Positions 11,070-38,029 of a stretch of 46,114 bases of DNA are shown piece after piece. Location of the stretch: contig JAYMSP010000597.1 of the NCBI GenBank assembly GCA_036897095.1, positions 1-46,114 on the forward strand, written 5' to 3'. Origin of the DNA: Plantago elongata (lineage: Eukaryota > Streptophyta > Magnoliopsida > Lamiales > Plantaginaceae). How positions within the stretch are numbered: the first letter of the stretch is position 1; the number at the start of each line of letters is the position of its first letter. Both the position numbers and the translations under genes were made by a program. The notes under the pieces are model-generated. The model searched no databases, was not told the origin of the DNA, and saw nothing but the letters and a program-made list of their open reading frames with translations.

Positions 11070-12364
11070 ATGGTATCAAAGGGCCATACCAAATCTGGCC
11101 TCAATGGGGTTTTCCACCACCGTGGGCTATGTCGTACTATTCTTACCCCCACGACAGCTTGGAATCCGGCCCAACACCGTCCTCCACGACTCGCACAGGG
11201 TTACACTGTGCAAACTCCGGATGAAAACTGGTATATGGACTTTGGCGCTTCGTCCCACATGACCACCAATCCAGGTACTCTTTTGTCTTATTCTTCTTCG
11301 AGCAAACATACTGGTATTATTGTCGGTAATGGTAGCAGTATTTCAATTCGTGGCTTCGGTCATACTTCTCTCTCTCTCTCATCCAAATCTCAACTTTCGA
11401 CTCCCCAACGTTTTGCATGCTCCTAATCTAGTCAAAAATCTTATTTCAGTTCGCAAATTCACCACCGATGATCATGTTTCTGTTGAATTTGACCCTCACG
11501 ATTTTTCTGTTAAAGACCTCACAACGGGGAACCGTCTAATGAGATGTGACAGCACCGGAGACCTCTATCATGTCACTACGACAAATAAAACTACCCCACC
11601 CACCACCTTTCTCGCTGCTACTCCAACAATGTGGCATTCTCGGCTTGGTCATCTTGGCGATGATGTTCTTCATTCTCTTCGTTCTTCCGATTATATTCGA
11701 TGTAATAGAACTAGGAATTATTTTTATCATTCTTTTTCCTTTAGGAAAACACATTAAATTACCATCCCAAGATTCAAAGTCGTCTACTATTATGTCTTTT
11801 GACATAATTTACATTGATTTATGGACATCACCTATTTTAAGTTCTTCTGGACATCGTTATTATTTTTTTTTCTTAGATGACTTTAGCAATTTCTTATGGA
11901 CCTTTCCTATCTCCCACAAATCACAAGTTTTCTCTATCTTTCTCTCCTTTCAAACTCTCATTCGAACACAATTCGAAAGGGACATTAAAACTTTGCAATG
12001 TGATAATGGTCGTGAATTCGATAACAACCAGTTTCGGTCTTTTTGCACCTCGCATGGCCTTTTCCTTCATTTTTCTTGTCCCTACACTTCCTCTCAAAAT
12101 GGTAAAGTTGAACGCAAAATTAAGTCCATAAATAACATTATGCATAATATACTTACCCATTCATCTACCCCTCCTTCTTTCTGGCCTCACACCATAAATA
12201 CAATTATGTATCTTATCAACATATTATCATCCAAACTTTTAAAATTTCAATCACCTACCCAAATCACAGCTCAATCCATCAACCAATTTTGTTATTATTT
12301 TGGAGTTGGACTCCATGATCCAACCCTCCTTTTTCTTTCTTTTAACATAATTGTTTATTTTTAA
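11070..12364 (+). pseudogene. degenerate Ty1/Copia polyprotein: protease remnant and integrase, gag and reverse transcriptase lost
   Basis: TGGTATCAAAGG at 11071-11082 matches the initiator-tRNA primer-binding site of plant Copia elements. Gag is almost entirely missing. The protease block WYMDFGASSHMT has F where the catalytic D-S/T-G-A is expected. The frame then shifts by about 11390 into a second frame carrying the pre-integrase WHSRLGH block, and shifts again near 11735 into a third frame carrying the integrase core: an Asp in IDLWTSP, the second in CDNGREF and the Glu in NGKVERK. Coding similarity stops around 12270. No reverse transcriptase, RNase H or 3' LTR follows. The copy cannot transpose on its own. 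Nothing suggests that the fragment is expressed. Confidence 0.85.
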
Positions 12365-15300
12365 ATTAAAAGTGATTTGGGACGACTGTCTACACTCTAC
12401 AGTGAATAGTCCTGGAATTGGTTGCCATATAGGTTACGAATTCGGTTGCATTGATTTTCCTGGTATCATTTTCAATTATACTTGACGTTTAAAAGTTCCT
12501 GCTCATTATTGCAAAAGTTTTTTATAGTGATTTCTCTACTTTAATTTATTCGCAAAACTTATTTATTAGGGAAAAATCAGAATGAGAATCATGCCTAGCT
12601 CCACTCTGAAGTTTTCCTTTTGTCTCTATTAAGTTTTGGGTTTTGGCCATTTAACAAATAGTAGTTTCCTAGCTAAGTATTAGTTAAGTTTGTCTGAAGG
12701 ATTGACAAGATGGGAGTAGGGTCTTCACTTTAATCCATGATAAAACCAATTATCTTTTCTTTTTTTCGCTAGTGTCCACTGATCTTTGATCATTTAAATT
12801 AAAATGGTATATCTATTACATCTTAAACGCAATTTCTTGGTATAGCAAATTCGAATAATGGTCTAGCTAAGCTAGCTTCAACTTGATTTATGAGCCCAGA
12901 CTTTGTTAGGTTCACTTATATAATAAAGTGAAGACATCACTTGTAAATATTTTTTTATTTTATATAAGAATTGGGTAACTCTATTCACTTAATTATAAAG
13001 TCTTATAATAGGTAGAGGAACTCATTTCCACGTGATATTAGAGTCCATATGTGCATGATTATTGTCACATATTGAATTCAACTATTATCACGTATTGAGT
13101 TCTGAGTCTACGAGTTCTAAAGAAAGAGCTTGTTTAATTATGAGGTAATAGGTATAAGATTACCACCACCAAGTTGCTTATAGCTCGCTTGTTAGAGAGA
13201 AGTAGATTAGGATTGTTTACTCTTGTTAAGATCACTATTGCTACCTTCTCTAGTGTTTGATTTGTTCACATCATTTACAATAATATGATTTTATATTTAT
13301 TTTTATTTTGTAGGAAAATTAAATCACTTATATGAGGTTAGTACTCCCTAAATTAACCACGCACCATCTTGTCAAACTTAAATTAACCATGTACAATCTT
13401 GTCAAAGCCAATGAAAAAACTATGACATATTGATAGAATTTCGTCTTATATAGCTTAAAGTTGTACGGGTGGGAAATTTGTATTATTTATATTAATACTC
13501 CAATCCTCATATATATATTTGGTCGATTTCAATATTTTTAGGGATTATTCGTATGAAAATTTAATACGGAGCGAAATAGTCTCCATGGAGATTCAAATTC
13601 AGGTAGTCATGAACCAGATATTCTGATATTATGATAGAATATTATAGCGTTTAAAAATTAAAACTTATAAAAAGGTGTGTAAATTGTAGTGTAAATCATT
13701 TATATTAATAACACTCCAATACATGCATATAAACCATCTCAGCCAAAATTGCTTCATTTTGGATGTTACCCTTATTGTTATGGAACTAAAGGACGATCCT
13801 ACTTAAGAAAATCAAAATTAGTGTCGGGCAAATGTGGAAATCATATTGGCATTGTGCTTTGGCATCAATCACCAAGTAAGAATCCAATTTGTTATTAGAA
13901 ACTTTGTAAATATTTAAATAGGAAATCAATAATTGATGAGTGGATGACACAAACCCCAATTAAATGAAAATGGAGATAATTAAAGAAGGTAAGAGAGTAC
14001 ATGCATTTGAATATTTCATAAGGAAAAAGGAAATATTTAGTTCCACCTGAGTTATTATATTGCATTTTCCAAATGAAAGTGATTAAGTGCGCCTTTTCCA
14101 AACTTACATATGGAAATGAAGAAGGCACCTACGGTACTGCTGAAAAGATCAGGAGCTAGGTAGCTACTTCTGTTTTTCAGTTTGATTCTATATATGTCAT
14201 CAACTCAAGTGCTTCTTCCTGTAAGCATCTGCACGTATACTATATATAAATTATGTGCTGTACTTCAGCTTAAATTTCTTAAACCTTTGAAATCATTTTC
14301 AATTATGTACTGGAGCATATGCTCAAAGCTTTAAACTCAAGTGGTTCCTGTAAGGGTGTAATGCGGCTTCTTAATGCATGGATTGTGATATGGATTTGAA
14401 TTTTTTGTTAGCTCTAATAGGTCGGTTTCGAATTACCTTTAACTGTTTTGAAAAAAGAAAAAATTTGATGACAGATGATTAATATACGTTTTTTCCTTCT
14501 AACATAACAAATCGTTGTATAATAGTTGGTTTTATATTTATTTTTAGCTACTCAATCAAATCTAAAATGAACGGGTGATTTTTTAATTAAATTGTAAGTT
14601 GTGTTAAATTATTTAATAAGTTTTATATTTCGTTAATATAATTGCATGAATAATCCTGAATTTTAATGATATACTAAGACCCATCAATAATTTTAATGAT
14701 ATACTAGGCCCATCAATATTGGGCCTAGTCCAGTCGGTAAGTAAGTTCGATCAAGTCCTCCGACCCAATGGACAAATTGATCTTATATACAGTACTCAAG
14801 TTTTAATTAATTAATTATTAGATAGATTAACCAAAATCGTTAACAATGGCAAATGTCTCGTGCTTTCAACGACAAGTGTGTTCCTTTGTCAAAATTTATA
14901 TGAACTTAACTTGCTCTAGCTAGCTAGATTAGTATTAGTATAATTACAAAATAGATCTAATGAAATCTTTTTGTGGATCAGTTAACCAAAAATTAATATA
15001 TATGTAGTTAAGTAACATGGAATTTTTATGATAAAATAATATTCACACTACTCGTTAAAATGAGATAGTAATTGTGCAACCATTAAAATTTAATCTCAAC
15101 TGTTAACTTTACGCACGACTATTTTAACTACGTACGACAACTCAAAAAGTAGTCGTATTAGTTAAATTACAAATCTAACTCCTAACTTACAACAATGACT
15201 ACTCCTATCCTGGTGTAAATACATCCCCAAATTCATTAAACATTAATTTTAATTTCTAAAATTTAAACATCATTAGTTAAAAAAATGAACACATAGGTAT

Positions 15301-16600
15301 ATTTTGAGTATTCTTTTTCTCCATATTTTGGTTGTCATACTTTGGTATCTTGTTTTACTTGCCAAAAATGAATCATCTTTCTACTAAAACAAAAATTAGT
15401 ACCTTCATGTCCTATCCAAAACGTCTTCAAATTTTTTACCCAAATCATTTTAAGAAGTGTAATTCTTCAATTCAAGAGCACTTTCCTGAATTGTAAAATT
15501 TTAACCACTAATCTCTATCATCCACACATCTAACATTAATTCCTGAGGACATTAATGAATCTATTAACCCAGATTTGTAATTTTGGAGGGGGTGCTCTTC
15601 ATTCGAGGAAATTTGGCTCCATTATAGCACCTGAAAATTCATGTCCAATCAATGGAGATTGGAGAAAGAGTTTCTATATATGTCCACAGTTGACGCCCAT
15701 CAATTGAACATCACAAGAAAATGAAATGAAATGGGAAGTATCTTTCTCAGAAAATTTAGACGCAGAAGAAAGTAAATAAATTATAATTTTATTGAAAGGA
15801 AAATATATAGTGGTAATTAACATTAAGAGAGCCAAGTAACATTGTAGAAACAAATTGAGTGATCGATCTGGTGCTTCTTATTTGGAAGGATCATATCGGT
15901 CAAAGATTTAGGCTGGTGCATGCATGTACGTTGTGATCGATGGAGCTGACAATCAAAGTGAAGCCATTGGTGCACCGTACAAATTCTGTCACTCAACCCT
16001 AATTTTTGATGTTAACTGCTTACCTCCCAAAATTAATGTACTAGCGTCACCTTCGCCTTCTTAATCACATCTTTACCACTTGTTTATTTCATCTCAAATT
16101 CATCATCTCAATATACCACATACAATTCAATGTAAAATATAATAATTTTCAAAATTTAACAAATTATTAATTTGATGGCCTCATGTTTTTTTCCGCTACC
16201 CATCCGCAAGACTACAACCCCTAATAAATTTTGGGTAGTTGTTAGTTTAGAGTTGCATCTATTTATCAATCTTTTTAATCAATTTCTTGATTTCACATCA
16301 TAGCTAGAGTGACCTGACCTGACCCATCCATAATGTTTGCAGTTAGTAATTCTAGAAGACTATAAATATGAGTAATTAACAAGTATAGGTATACTAGCTT
16401 AGATATGATTTTAACGAGCAACAATTACTAATTATATGCACCCGGCCCGCAATTGAAGACCATATATATAGCCCATACAATTTAATATTAATATTAATAT
16501 GTATGTAAGTTAGATTAATTTCTATGCTTCATTAAATTGCATCTGTCTAATTAATAAGTTACGTACGTACGTATGTATGAAGCCAATAAATGTAGTGCAC
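12365..16600. other. intergenic, no gene seen
   Basis: About 4.2 kb of AT-rich sequence between the Copia remnant and the RD22 promoter. It contains a 30-bp tandem pair at 14661-14720 (TTTTAATGATATACTA followed by a CCCATCAAT-like end) and the phrase TGATATTAGAGTCC at 13034, faintly like an LTR primer-binding site. No frame of credible composition, RNA gene or intact element was recognised. Confidence 0.5.
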
Positions 16601-16616
16601 AGGAGTGAGCCAAATG

Positions 16617-16660
16617 TGGTTGAGTAGCAAATTAAGTAGCCATAAATTTTGGGCCATGTG
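16617..16660 (+). promoter_or_regulatory. candidate MYB-like and MYC sites of the RD22 promoter
   Basis: TGGTTGAG (16617-16624) resembles a MYB recognition core. CATGTG (16655-16660) is the complement of CACATG, the bHLH/MYC site known from the Arabidopsis RD22 promoter. They lie within 44 bp of each other and about 120 bp upstream of the TATA box. The spacing suggests the same dehydration/ABA module, but such short motifs arise by chance and only the pairing gives them weight. Confidence 0.45.
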
Positions 16661-16780
16661 TTGCTTTTTCTCACACACTCACCCAACCATAACACCATCC
16701 TACCATAGTAAGAAGAGTATAACTTATTCACTTCACTTCATCTTACCTAACCTAACTCTTCTTCTTAATTTTGTTTCGTC

Positions 16781-16788
16781 TATATATA
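16781..16788 (+). promoter_or_regulatory. TATA box of RD22
   Basis: TATATATA followed by AGCCAGCC lies 95 bp upstream of the RD22 start codon. A transcription start about 25-35 bp downstream would give a 5' UTR of roughly 55-65 nt. Confidence 0.6.
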
Positions 16789-16875
16789 AGCCAGCCAGCC
16801 ATATATGTTTCCATCCTTGTATTCATACAAAAATCATTCCCTACCTATATAGCAATATTCCAAATCTTCTTAATT

Positions 16876-18701
16876 ATGGCATTCAAGTTCATCGCTTTAC
16901 TATTCCTTCTCATAGTAAGTACACGACCTATATTAATTTCTTCTACCATGCGCGCGATGCCATTCACTACTTTAATTTCAATATGTTCATTTCACAAGCT
17001 AGACATTAATTTTTCATCCATTTTCGATCGGCAGGTGGCTGCAGCAGTCGTAAGCTGCAATGGAGTTGTCGTCTCTCCTGCGGAGCAGGAGAAATACTGG
17101 AAATCGGTGCTGCCAAACTCCCCAATGCCTCAAGCTGTCAAAGATCTCCTGCTAACACCTACAGGTATCTATATTAATTATATATATTGTCCCCTTTGTT
17201 CCATATAAATTTCACATTTCAATGTCTAAAATGTTGAATTTCTATTTTTTTGCATATTCTACAAACATATGTACTTTATTTCCATCAACTTCCACACCAC
17301 ACCATAATTAAGTGACTGTTTGGTATACAATTCAAATTGGCTTTTAAACAGGCCATTCGAATTGACAAAAGCCAATTCAAATTGTATACCAATCCGTCGA
17401 CACACGGGGTAGCTGTAGACTCTACCTTATCATATAAACTAGTAGATGTACCTCAAATGTTCGAAAGGAAGTAAAAGAAAAAAAAGAAGTTGGACTATGA
17501 ATATGACCCATACCATACTGAATTACTGATTAAATGAACTTGTCGTACTTTATAGTTGGTTAAGACTGACCAGTTTGACTCTAAAAATCAGTCAATATTA
17601 ATACTTCCATAAATATATATAGGCATACTTCCAGATTGGCAAAGATAACATATCTATGTTTTGGAAATATATATGCATACACTTCCATAAATAACTCTCC
17701 TGTTTTCAACAATAGAATGGGCAGAAGGCAAAAGCACCAGTGTTGGGGTAAGCAAGGGTGGTGGAGTCAACGTTAACACCGGCAGAGGCAAGACCGGAGG
17801 CACCAATGTGAACGTAGGCCACGGAAGAGTCGGGGTCCACACCGGGAAAGGCAAGCATGGAGGAACGAATGTCAATGTGGGACATGGAGGCGTCGGAGTC
17901 CACACAGGCAAACCAGGCAAACGTACCAATGTGGGCGTAGGCAAGGGCGGTGTCACCGTGACTACACCTAAAAAGGGCCATCCAGTCAACGCTGGACCTT
18001 TTAAGTACTTATACGCAGCAACCGAAACTCAGCTTCATGACAACCCTAATGTGGCACTCTTCTTCTTAGAGAAAGACATGCATGCAGGCAAAAAGATGAA
18101 CTTGCATTTTGTTAAAACCGCAAATCAGGCTACGTTCTTGCCTCGCCAGATTGCTGGTTCAATGCCGTTTTCTTCAAAGAGATTTCCAGAGATTTTGAGC
18201 AAATTTAACCCCACTTCAGATGAAGCTAATGTTATGAAGAACACTATTAAAGAGTGTGAGGATGCAGGGATCAAGGGTGAAGAGAAGTTCTGTGCTACTT
18301 CTCTGGAGTCCATGATTGATTTCAGCACCTCAAAGTTGGGAAGAAATGTGGAAGCAATATCAACAGATGCACAAGAAAAGGGAGATAACCATTCACCAAA
18401 AGAATACAGTGTAGTTGGAGTTACAAAAATGTCTAGTGATAAAGCAGTGGTGGTCTGCCACAAGATGGAGTATGCATACGCGGTGTTCTACTGTCACAAG
18501 AATGCACACACAGTAGCTTACGAGGTTTCCTTGGTAGCCGCTGATGGATCCAAGGCAGATGCAGTAGCAGTGTGCCACCGTGATACAGCACAATGGAACC
18601 CTAAGCACTTGGCCTTTCAGGTTTTGAAGGTGCAGCCCGGTAGCGTTCCAGTGTGCCACTTTCTTCCTCAAGATCACATTGTGTGGGTTCCCAAGAATTA
18701 G
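16876..18701 (+). CDS. RD22: RD22-type BURP-domain protein
   Basis: Exons are 16876-16914, 17035-17164 and 17716-18701, with GT-AG introns in phases 0 and 1. The product is 384 aa. Residues 1 to about 20 are a hydrophobic signal peptide (MAFKFIALLFLLI, then VAAAVVSC) whose coding sequence is interrupted by intron 1. A conserved segment follows (EQEKYWKSVLPNSPMPQAV). Next comes a Gly/Val/His/Lys-rich tandem repeat built on TNVNVGHGxVGVHTGK, typical of RD22. The C-terminal BURP domain carries the complete signature CH-X10-CH-X25-CH-X25-CH and ends HIVWVPKN. RD22 proteins are secreted or cell-wall-associated and in Arabidopsis are induced by drought and ABA; the biochemical function is not settled. 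The start is the first ATG after the TATA box and begins the signal peptide. No defect is seen. Confidence 0.95.
17320..17392. repeat. 73-bp hairpin in RD22 intron 2
   Basis: The 26-bp arms 17320-17345 (starting TTGGTATACAATT) and 17367-17392 (ending AATTGTATACCAA) are inverted with two mismatches around a 21-bp loop. It is probably the core of a small foldback MITE. It lies wholly within intron 2 (17165-17715) and does not touch either splice site. Confidence 0.8.
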
Positions 18702-19568
18702 CTCATACAATTAATTCAGAAGGTTGTGGCTATTGTGTCATGTATAATTATCATGTAGTATTATGTTCTGTAACTATGCAGTTGGATTTATATAAATCTA
18801 GCTCCTCTCAGACACTGTTAGAGAAGTATGTAGTATAAATAACATATATATATTACTATCCATGTAAACCTATGCACTGGTGATGAACTATTGGTGCTTA
18901 ATGTTTATAGTTTTCCCAAGTCTCAATTCATCCTCTGCTCTAGCTTCTAGTTTCATATATGTTCTGGGTACTCTTGCTTCTAACAACATACCTGCTGTAA
19001 ATAAGAGTTTGTTTACACAACTGATACAAATTAGACAAGCGTTTACAGGAGAATAGGCACCTCAAGTTTATCTGTTTTGAATCTTATGCATGTTTTAGAA
19101 CCTCGATGAGAAATTCCAGCTAGCCAGTAACTAGAACAAAAAGTACATGTTTATCTGCATGTTTTATTTCCCAACAATTCTGTACACAGACTGCAAACGT
19201 TGCAAAGCATTGCAGAAAAAACACAATATCAATAGGGATGAGCTATGTCACTGTGCCCTGTTTTTCTTCTCTATGGAAAGGCGATGAGCTTGTTTTGTTC
19301 ATGCAATCACATGAACCATCTCCAAATCTTGTGGTGCAGTTACATCTGAACCTGCCTTATCTAACATTTGATGTTTGTTCAGCAAGAATGTGTGAACATT
19401 ACCATGTCCATAAGACATTTTATGCCACGGATAAACCATCCTTTCTCAGCTCCCAATGGTTTTTTTCTATCCTGCCAGGTGTATTGAGCTAGCTCCATTC
19501 TCCACCTGAGCGCCAGTATCCGACTACACCTGATCTATGGACCATCACACTTTGTTTCTTCGAGAGAG
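18702..19568. other. RD22 3' flank, no further gene seen
   Basis: The 3' UTR of RD22 lies at the left edge, and ATAAATAA near 18835 is a plausible polyadenylation context. The rest, up to the convergent POLQ 3' region, shows no supported frame. An 84-codon plus-strand frame at 19238-19492 has no recognisable motif and is not called. Confidence 0.5.
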
Positions 19569-19703
19569 TCATTTTGACTCAATGGAGTGCTCAGTCATCA
19601 GATAACCACGCTTTATAGTTTTTACTAATACACCCATTGCCTTCCTTTTCTCTGCAACTCCATCTGGCCACGTCTTAATATCCACCTTCCAAGCCCCTAC
19701 AGC
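19569..19703 (-). other. open frame of 44 codons behind a splice acceptor, downstream of the POLQ stop
   Basis: On the minus strand, TTCCTGTAG precedes a frame starting AVGAWKVDIKTWPDG and ending EHSIESK before a TGA at 19571-19569. A possible donor (CAAAG|GTAACA) lies upstream near 19832, so a 3'-UTR intron of POLQ is conceivable. The codons look coding-like, but the family is not recognised. It could be an alternative POLQ terminal exon, the last exon of another transcript, or chance. Confidence 0.3.
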
Positions 19704-19901
19704 CTACAGGAACTTAAACCAAAAGCTAATAGTTAAAAACCATTGCAAATGAAGCGCGCTCTTGGATGACATCGTCTTTAGTGCATTGATCGCAGTACAG
19801 TTACGATATGTATACAAAAGTAATCCGTGTTACCTTTGATTTGAAGATGGCTTGTTACTGCAGGTCTCACAAAAGTGCAAATGCAAAACAGCTCATAAGC
19901 C

Positions 19902-35619
<15,718 letters not shown>

Positions 35620-37440
35620 GGCAGTACTTCCTCGAGCTTGTGGGGAGATTATCCGGTGGACTCCAGCTTGAGGATTATCGTTTCGAACTGGGCTCAAATC
35701 TCAGTCATTTCAATTTAGGGATTTGGAATTTTCAATTGAGGAATTGTAGGAGGTACGTTTTGAACTTGCAATTTTTATAGGGGGTCTAGGCTATGGAGGG
35801 AGATACCAGTAAGTCATCGCCAATTCAAATATATTTATCCAGTTCTTGCAGATTCGGCCCGTCAACTTTATTATATCTCAGTTTTTCTCTTTTTTTACGC
35901 TTTTCTGTTGACAAAGTATAATATAAAAAGATAATCCGGCCATCATGATCAATATTGATTACCAGTTGTTCTATAATAACATATTGTCCCTCCTTAAACA
36001 TATAGTGAAAAATTCTAAAGTCATATTTAATTTATTAAGATATTTTATGTCCGACGTTCGTAGTGGAATCGAGGACTCCTCACTTATTTTGAGCCCAACG
36101 TTTCACACAACCAAACCTTTGAGAGAAACTTAAGGGTAGTTACATGGTTTAATGATCTAATATATAAATGAACTTCGTGAAGTCTGATGCGGATAGTGAT
36201 GAGTAGGAAACGAGGCACTTATCAGATGGATGATGAGGGCGATATTAGCATTGTGACGTACGGGCATGTGATGGATGTAGTATCTCACCTCCCGGATCGA
36301 TTAAAATGCGAAGGGGGTATATGTTATACATGTTGACCACCACTCTTATACGATACGAGTCACTTTGAGCATTTCAAGAGCTAATATATGCAACTCAAGT
36401 CCATATGGGACAATAACATACCAACAAGGAAGTGTGATGTCAGTTATGAATAACCTTGCCGATCAAGTGGGTCGAATCTAGTTCCATTAATGGTCGGGTT
36501 GTTACAAGCGATATGAAAGTGGAATTATCTGGAACTCCAGGGATTAAGTGCCACATGGTATGGGTGGTGGAGCCACACTCAGAGTCAATGGATTGGAGAT
36601 GGTCATTTATAACATCATGGACACCAATCGATCGAAACACAACCCTTTACGACGATGCAGTTACGCATAACTCGGACCATACACATCATGCTAGTATGGT
36701 ATTACCTACTTTGGGCTCCCGCTCGTACACACTTGCCGTTGAAATCACATTAACATACTTAGTACTTACGGTGACCTACTCATATATCATTTATCACAGG
36801 CTCTTAGCATAAGCGAGATGCGTGATATTACATTGATACTCAAAACAATAATGGGCTGACACTACATTTGAACAATCTTATGAAAAAGTACAACTGCCGT
36901 GTCAAATACGTGGTGTCACCATTGCACCCGACATACATGCCCAACTTTTATTATTTATAAAAATTCCAAACACAGTGTGTCTATCCGCACCCATAACCCG
37001 AGCCAGAATTTTAAGCTTAACTTGGGGAAACGGAGAAATTATAGTATATGAGTTTACTTTCAAGGTTTGAAGGGGATCTTAATTTTGTTCGTCCGTAATT
37101 AGTTGTTCTACTCGAATATATGTGTCGCTTTAAATCGACTATCATATTAAATTTGGACATCGTTAATCTCAAATAAACATCAAATGCGAGAGATTTAGTA
37201 AGCGTCAAACAAGGAAGTCAAAACTTAACGAAAATTCTCTTGCAAATGGGAGGGAAATTCAAAACAACAATAGCAAAATCATCCACTGAATTTATGTTCG
37301 ACTTCCCCCACTATAGCCTATCTAATGTCCCCACTTTTATTCGAAATCGCATGTTCTGTTACCCATAATTGGAAATGGGAGGGAAAATTATTTATTAAAT
37401 ATGTATCGACTCTGCAATGAAAATAAATGAAAAATTGTTT
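35620..37440. other. divergent spacer between POLQ and ASI1, with a possible LTR remnant
   Basis: About 1.8 kb between the POLQ start codon and the ASI1 promoter. The POLQ 5' UTR and promoter occupy the left end. The middle (about 36150-36850) has repeat-like, higher-complexity sequence. TCGGGTTGTTACA followed by a phrase resembling a tRNA primer-binding site (CGATATGAAAGTGG at 36507-36520) suggests a worn LTR retroelement edge. A 118-codon plus-strand frame at 36456-36812 has no retroelement motif and is not called as a gene. Confidence 0.4.
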
Positions 37441-37460
37441 CGGTACAGGTGCAATCTAGT

Positions 37461-37467
37461 TATAAAT
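37461..37467 (+). promoter_or_regulatory. candidate TATA box of ASI1
   Basis: TATAAAT lies upstream of a leader that contains the telo-box below and a 5'-UTR intron. It would place transcription start near 37495. A second AT-rich site (TATATATTACC) at 37558-37568 is an alternative. Confidence 0.35.
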
Positions 37468-37671
37468 CCAAACCGTCCAAAATTGGGCAAGACCAGACCA
37501 GAATTTTCTCAGATCAGCTTCCCCTTTCTCCCTTGATTCCACTTTGGGTCTGGGTGGGTATATATTACCGAGGCTTTTGCAAATTCCCAACCAGCATCCG
37601 ACTCTCTGCAATATACCGCCCTTCCCTTTTCAGGAAACTGATAAATCAAAATAGGGCAATAGCTCACTCTC

Positions 37672-37679
37672 AAACCCTA
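37672..37679 (+). promoter_or_regulatory. telo-box in the ASI1 leader
   Basis: AAACCCTA is the plant telo-box, common in leaders of genes expressed in dividing cells and bound by TRB/PRC2-recruiting proteins. It lies in the presumed first non-coding exon, about 350 bp upstream of the ATG. The motif is seen; its activity is inferred. Confidence 0.5.
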
Positions 37680-37760
37680 GTTAGTATAATCGATCATTCG
37701 CCGGCACTTGGTTAGTCTTGTCAAGTTCTCATCGTCTTCTACCTCTCGCGTTACTTCGAG

Positions 37761-38015
37761 GTATCCAATTTATACAAAATATCGTCGTTAATTACAATTA
37801 CAGATTCAATTTCAGTTGCAATTCACATTTTTTCCGATCCTCCCTTTTCCGTTGTGTTTGATGAAAGTTAAATTTGTGCAAGCATCATATAATTCGAGAT
37901 ATGTATCTACTTTTAATTTAACGGAGTTGGAAACCACTACTTTGCAATGTTAGTATATCCGTAGCATTTAATTTGATGCATGCATATAGTTTACTCTGAT
38001 GATGTCATTTTCGAG
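37761..38015 (+). other. probable 5'-UTR intron of ASI1
   Basis: The donor TTCGAG|GTATCC at 37760/37761 and the acceptor TTTTCGAG|GTTGAG at 38015/38016 bound a T-rich 255-bp segment just upstream of the start codon at 38030. Both flanking exons end in the same TTCGAG. The intron is inferred from splice consensus only. Confidence 0.5.
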
Positions 38016-38029
38016 GTTGAGGTGAAGGG

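Noticed and set aside
13030..13050. TGATATTAGAGTCC as a retroelement primer-binding site
   Set aside because: No LTR edge before it and no gag or pol similarity after it; the match is too weak on its own.
17654..17989. Pro/Thr-rich minus-strand frames opposite RD22 exon 3
   Set aside because: They are the antisense shadow of the Gly/Val repeat in RD22, which is supported by splicing and the BURP domain.
36456..36812. 118-codon plus-strand frame in the POLQ-ASI1 spacer
   Set aside because: No recognisable domain, no splice or promoter context, and an overlapping minus-strand frame of similar quality; it lies in repeat-like sequence.
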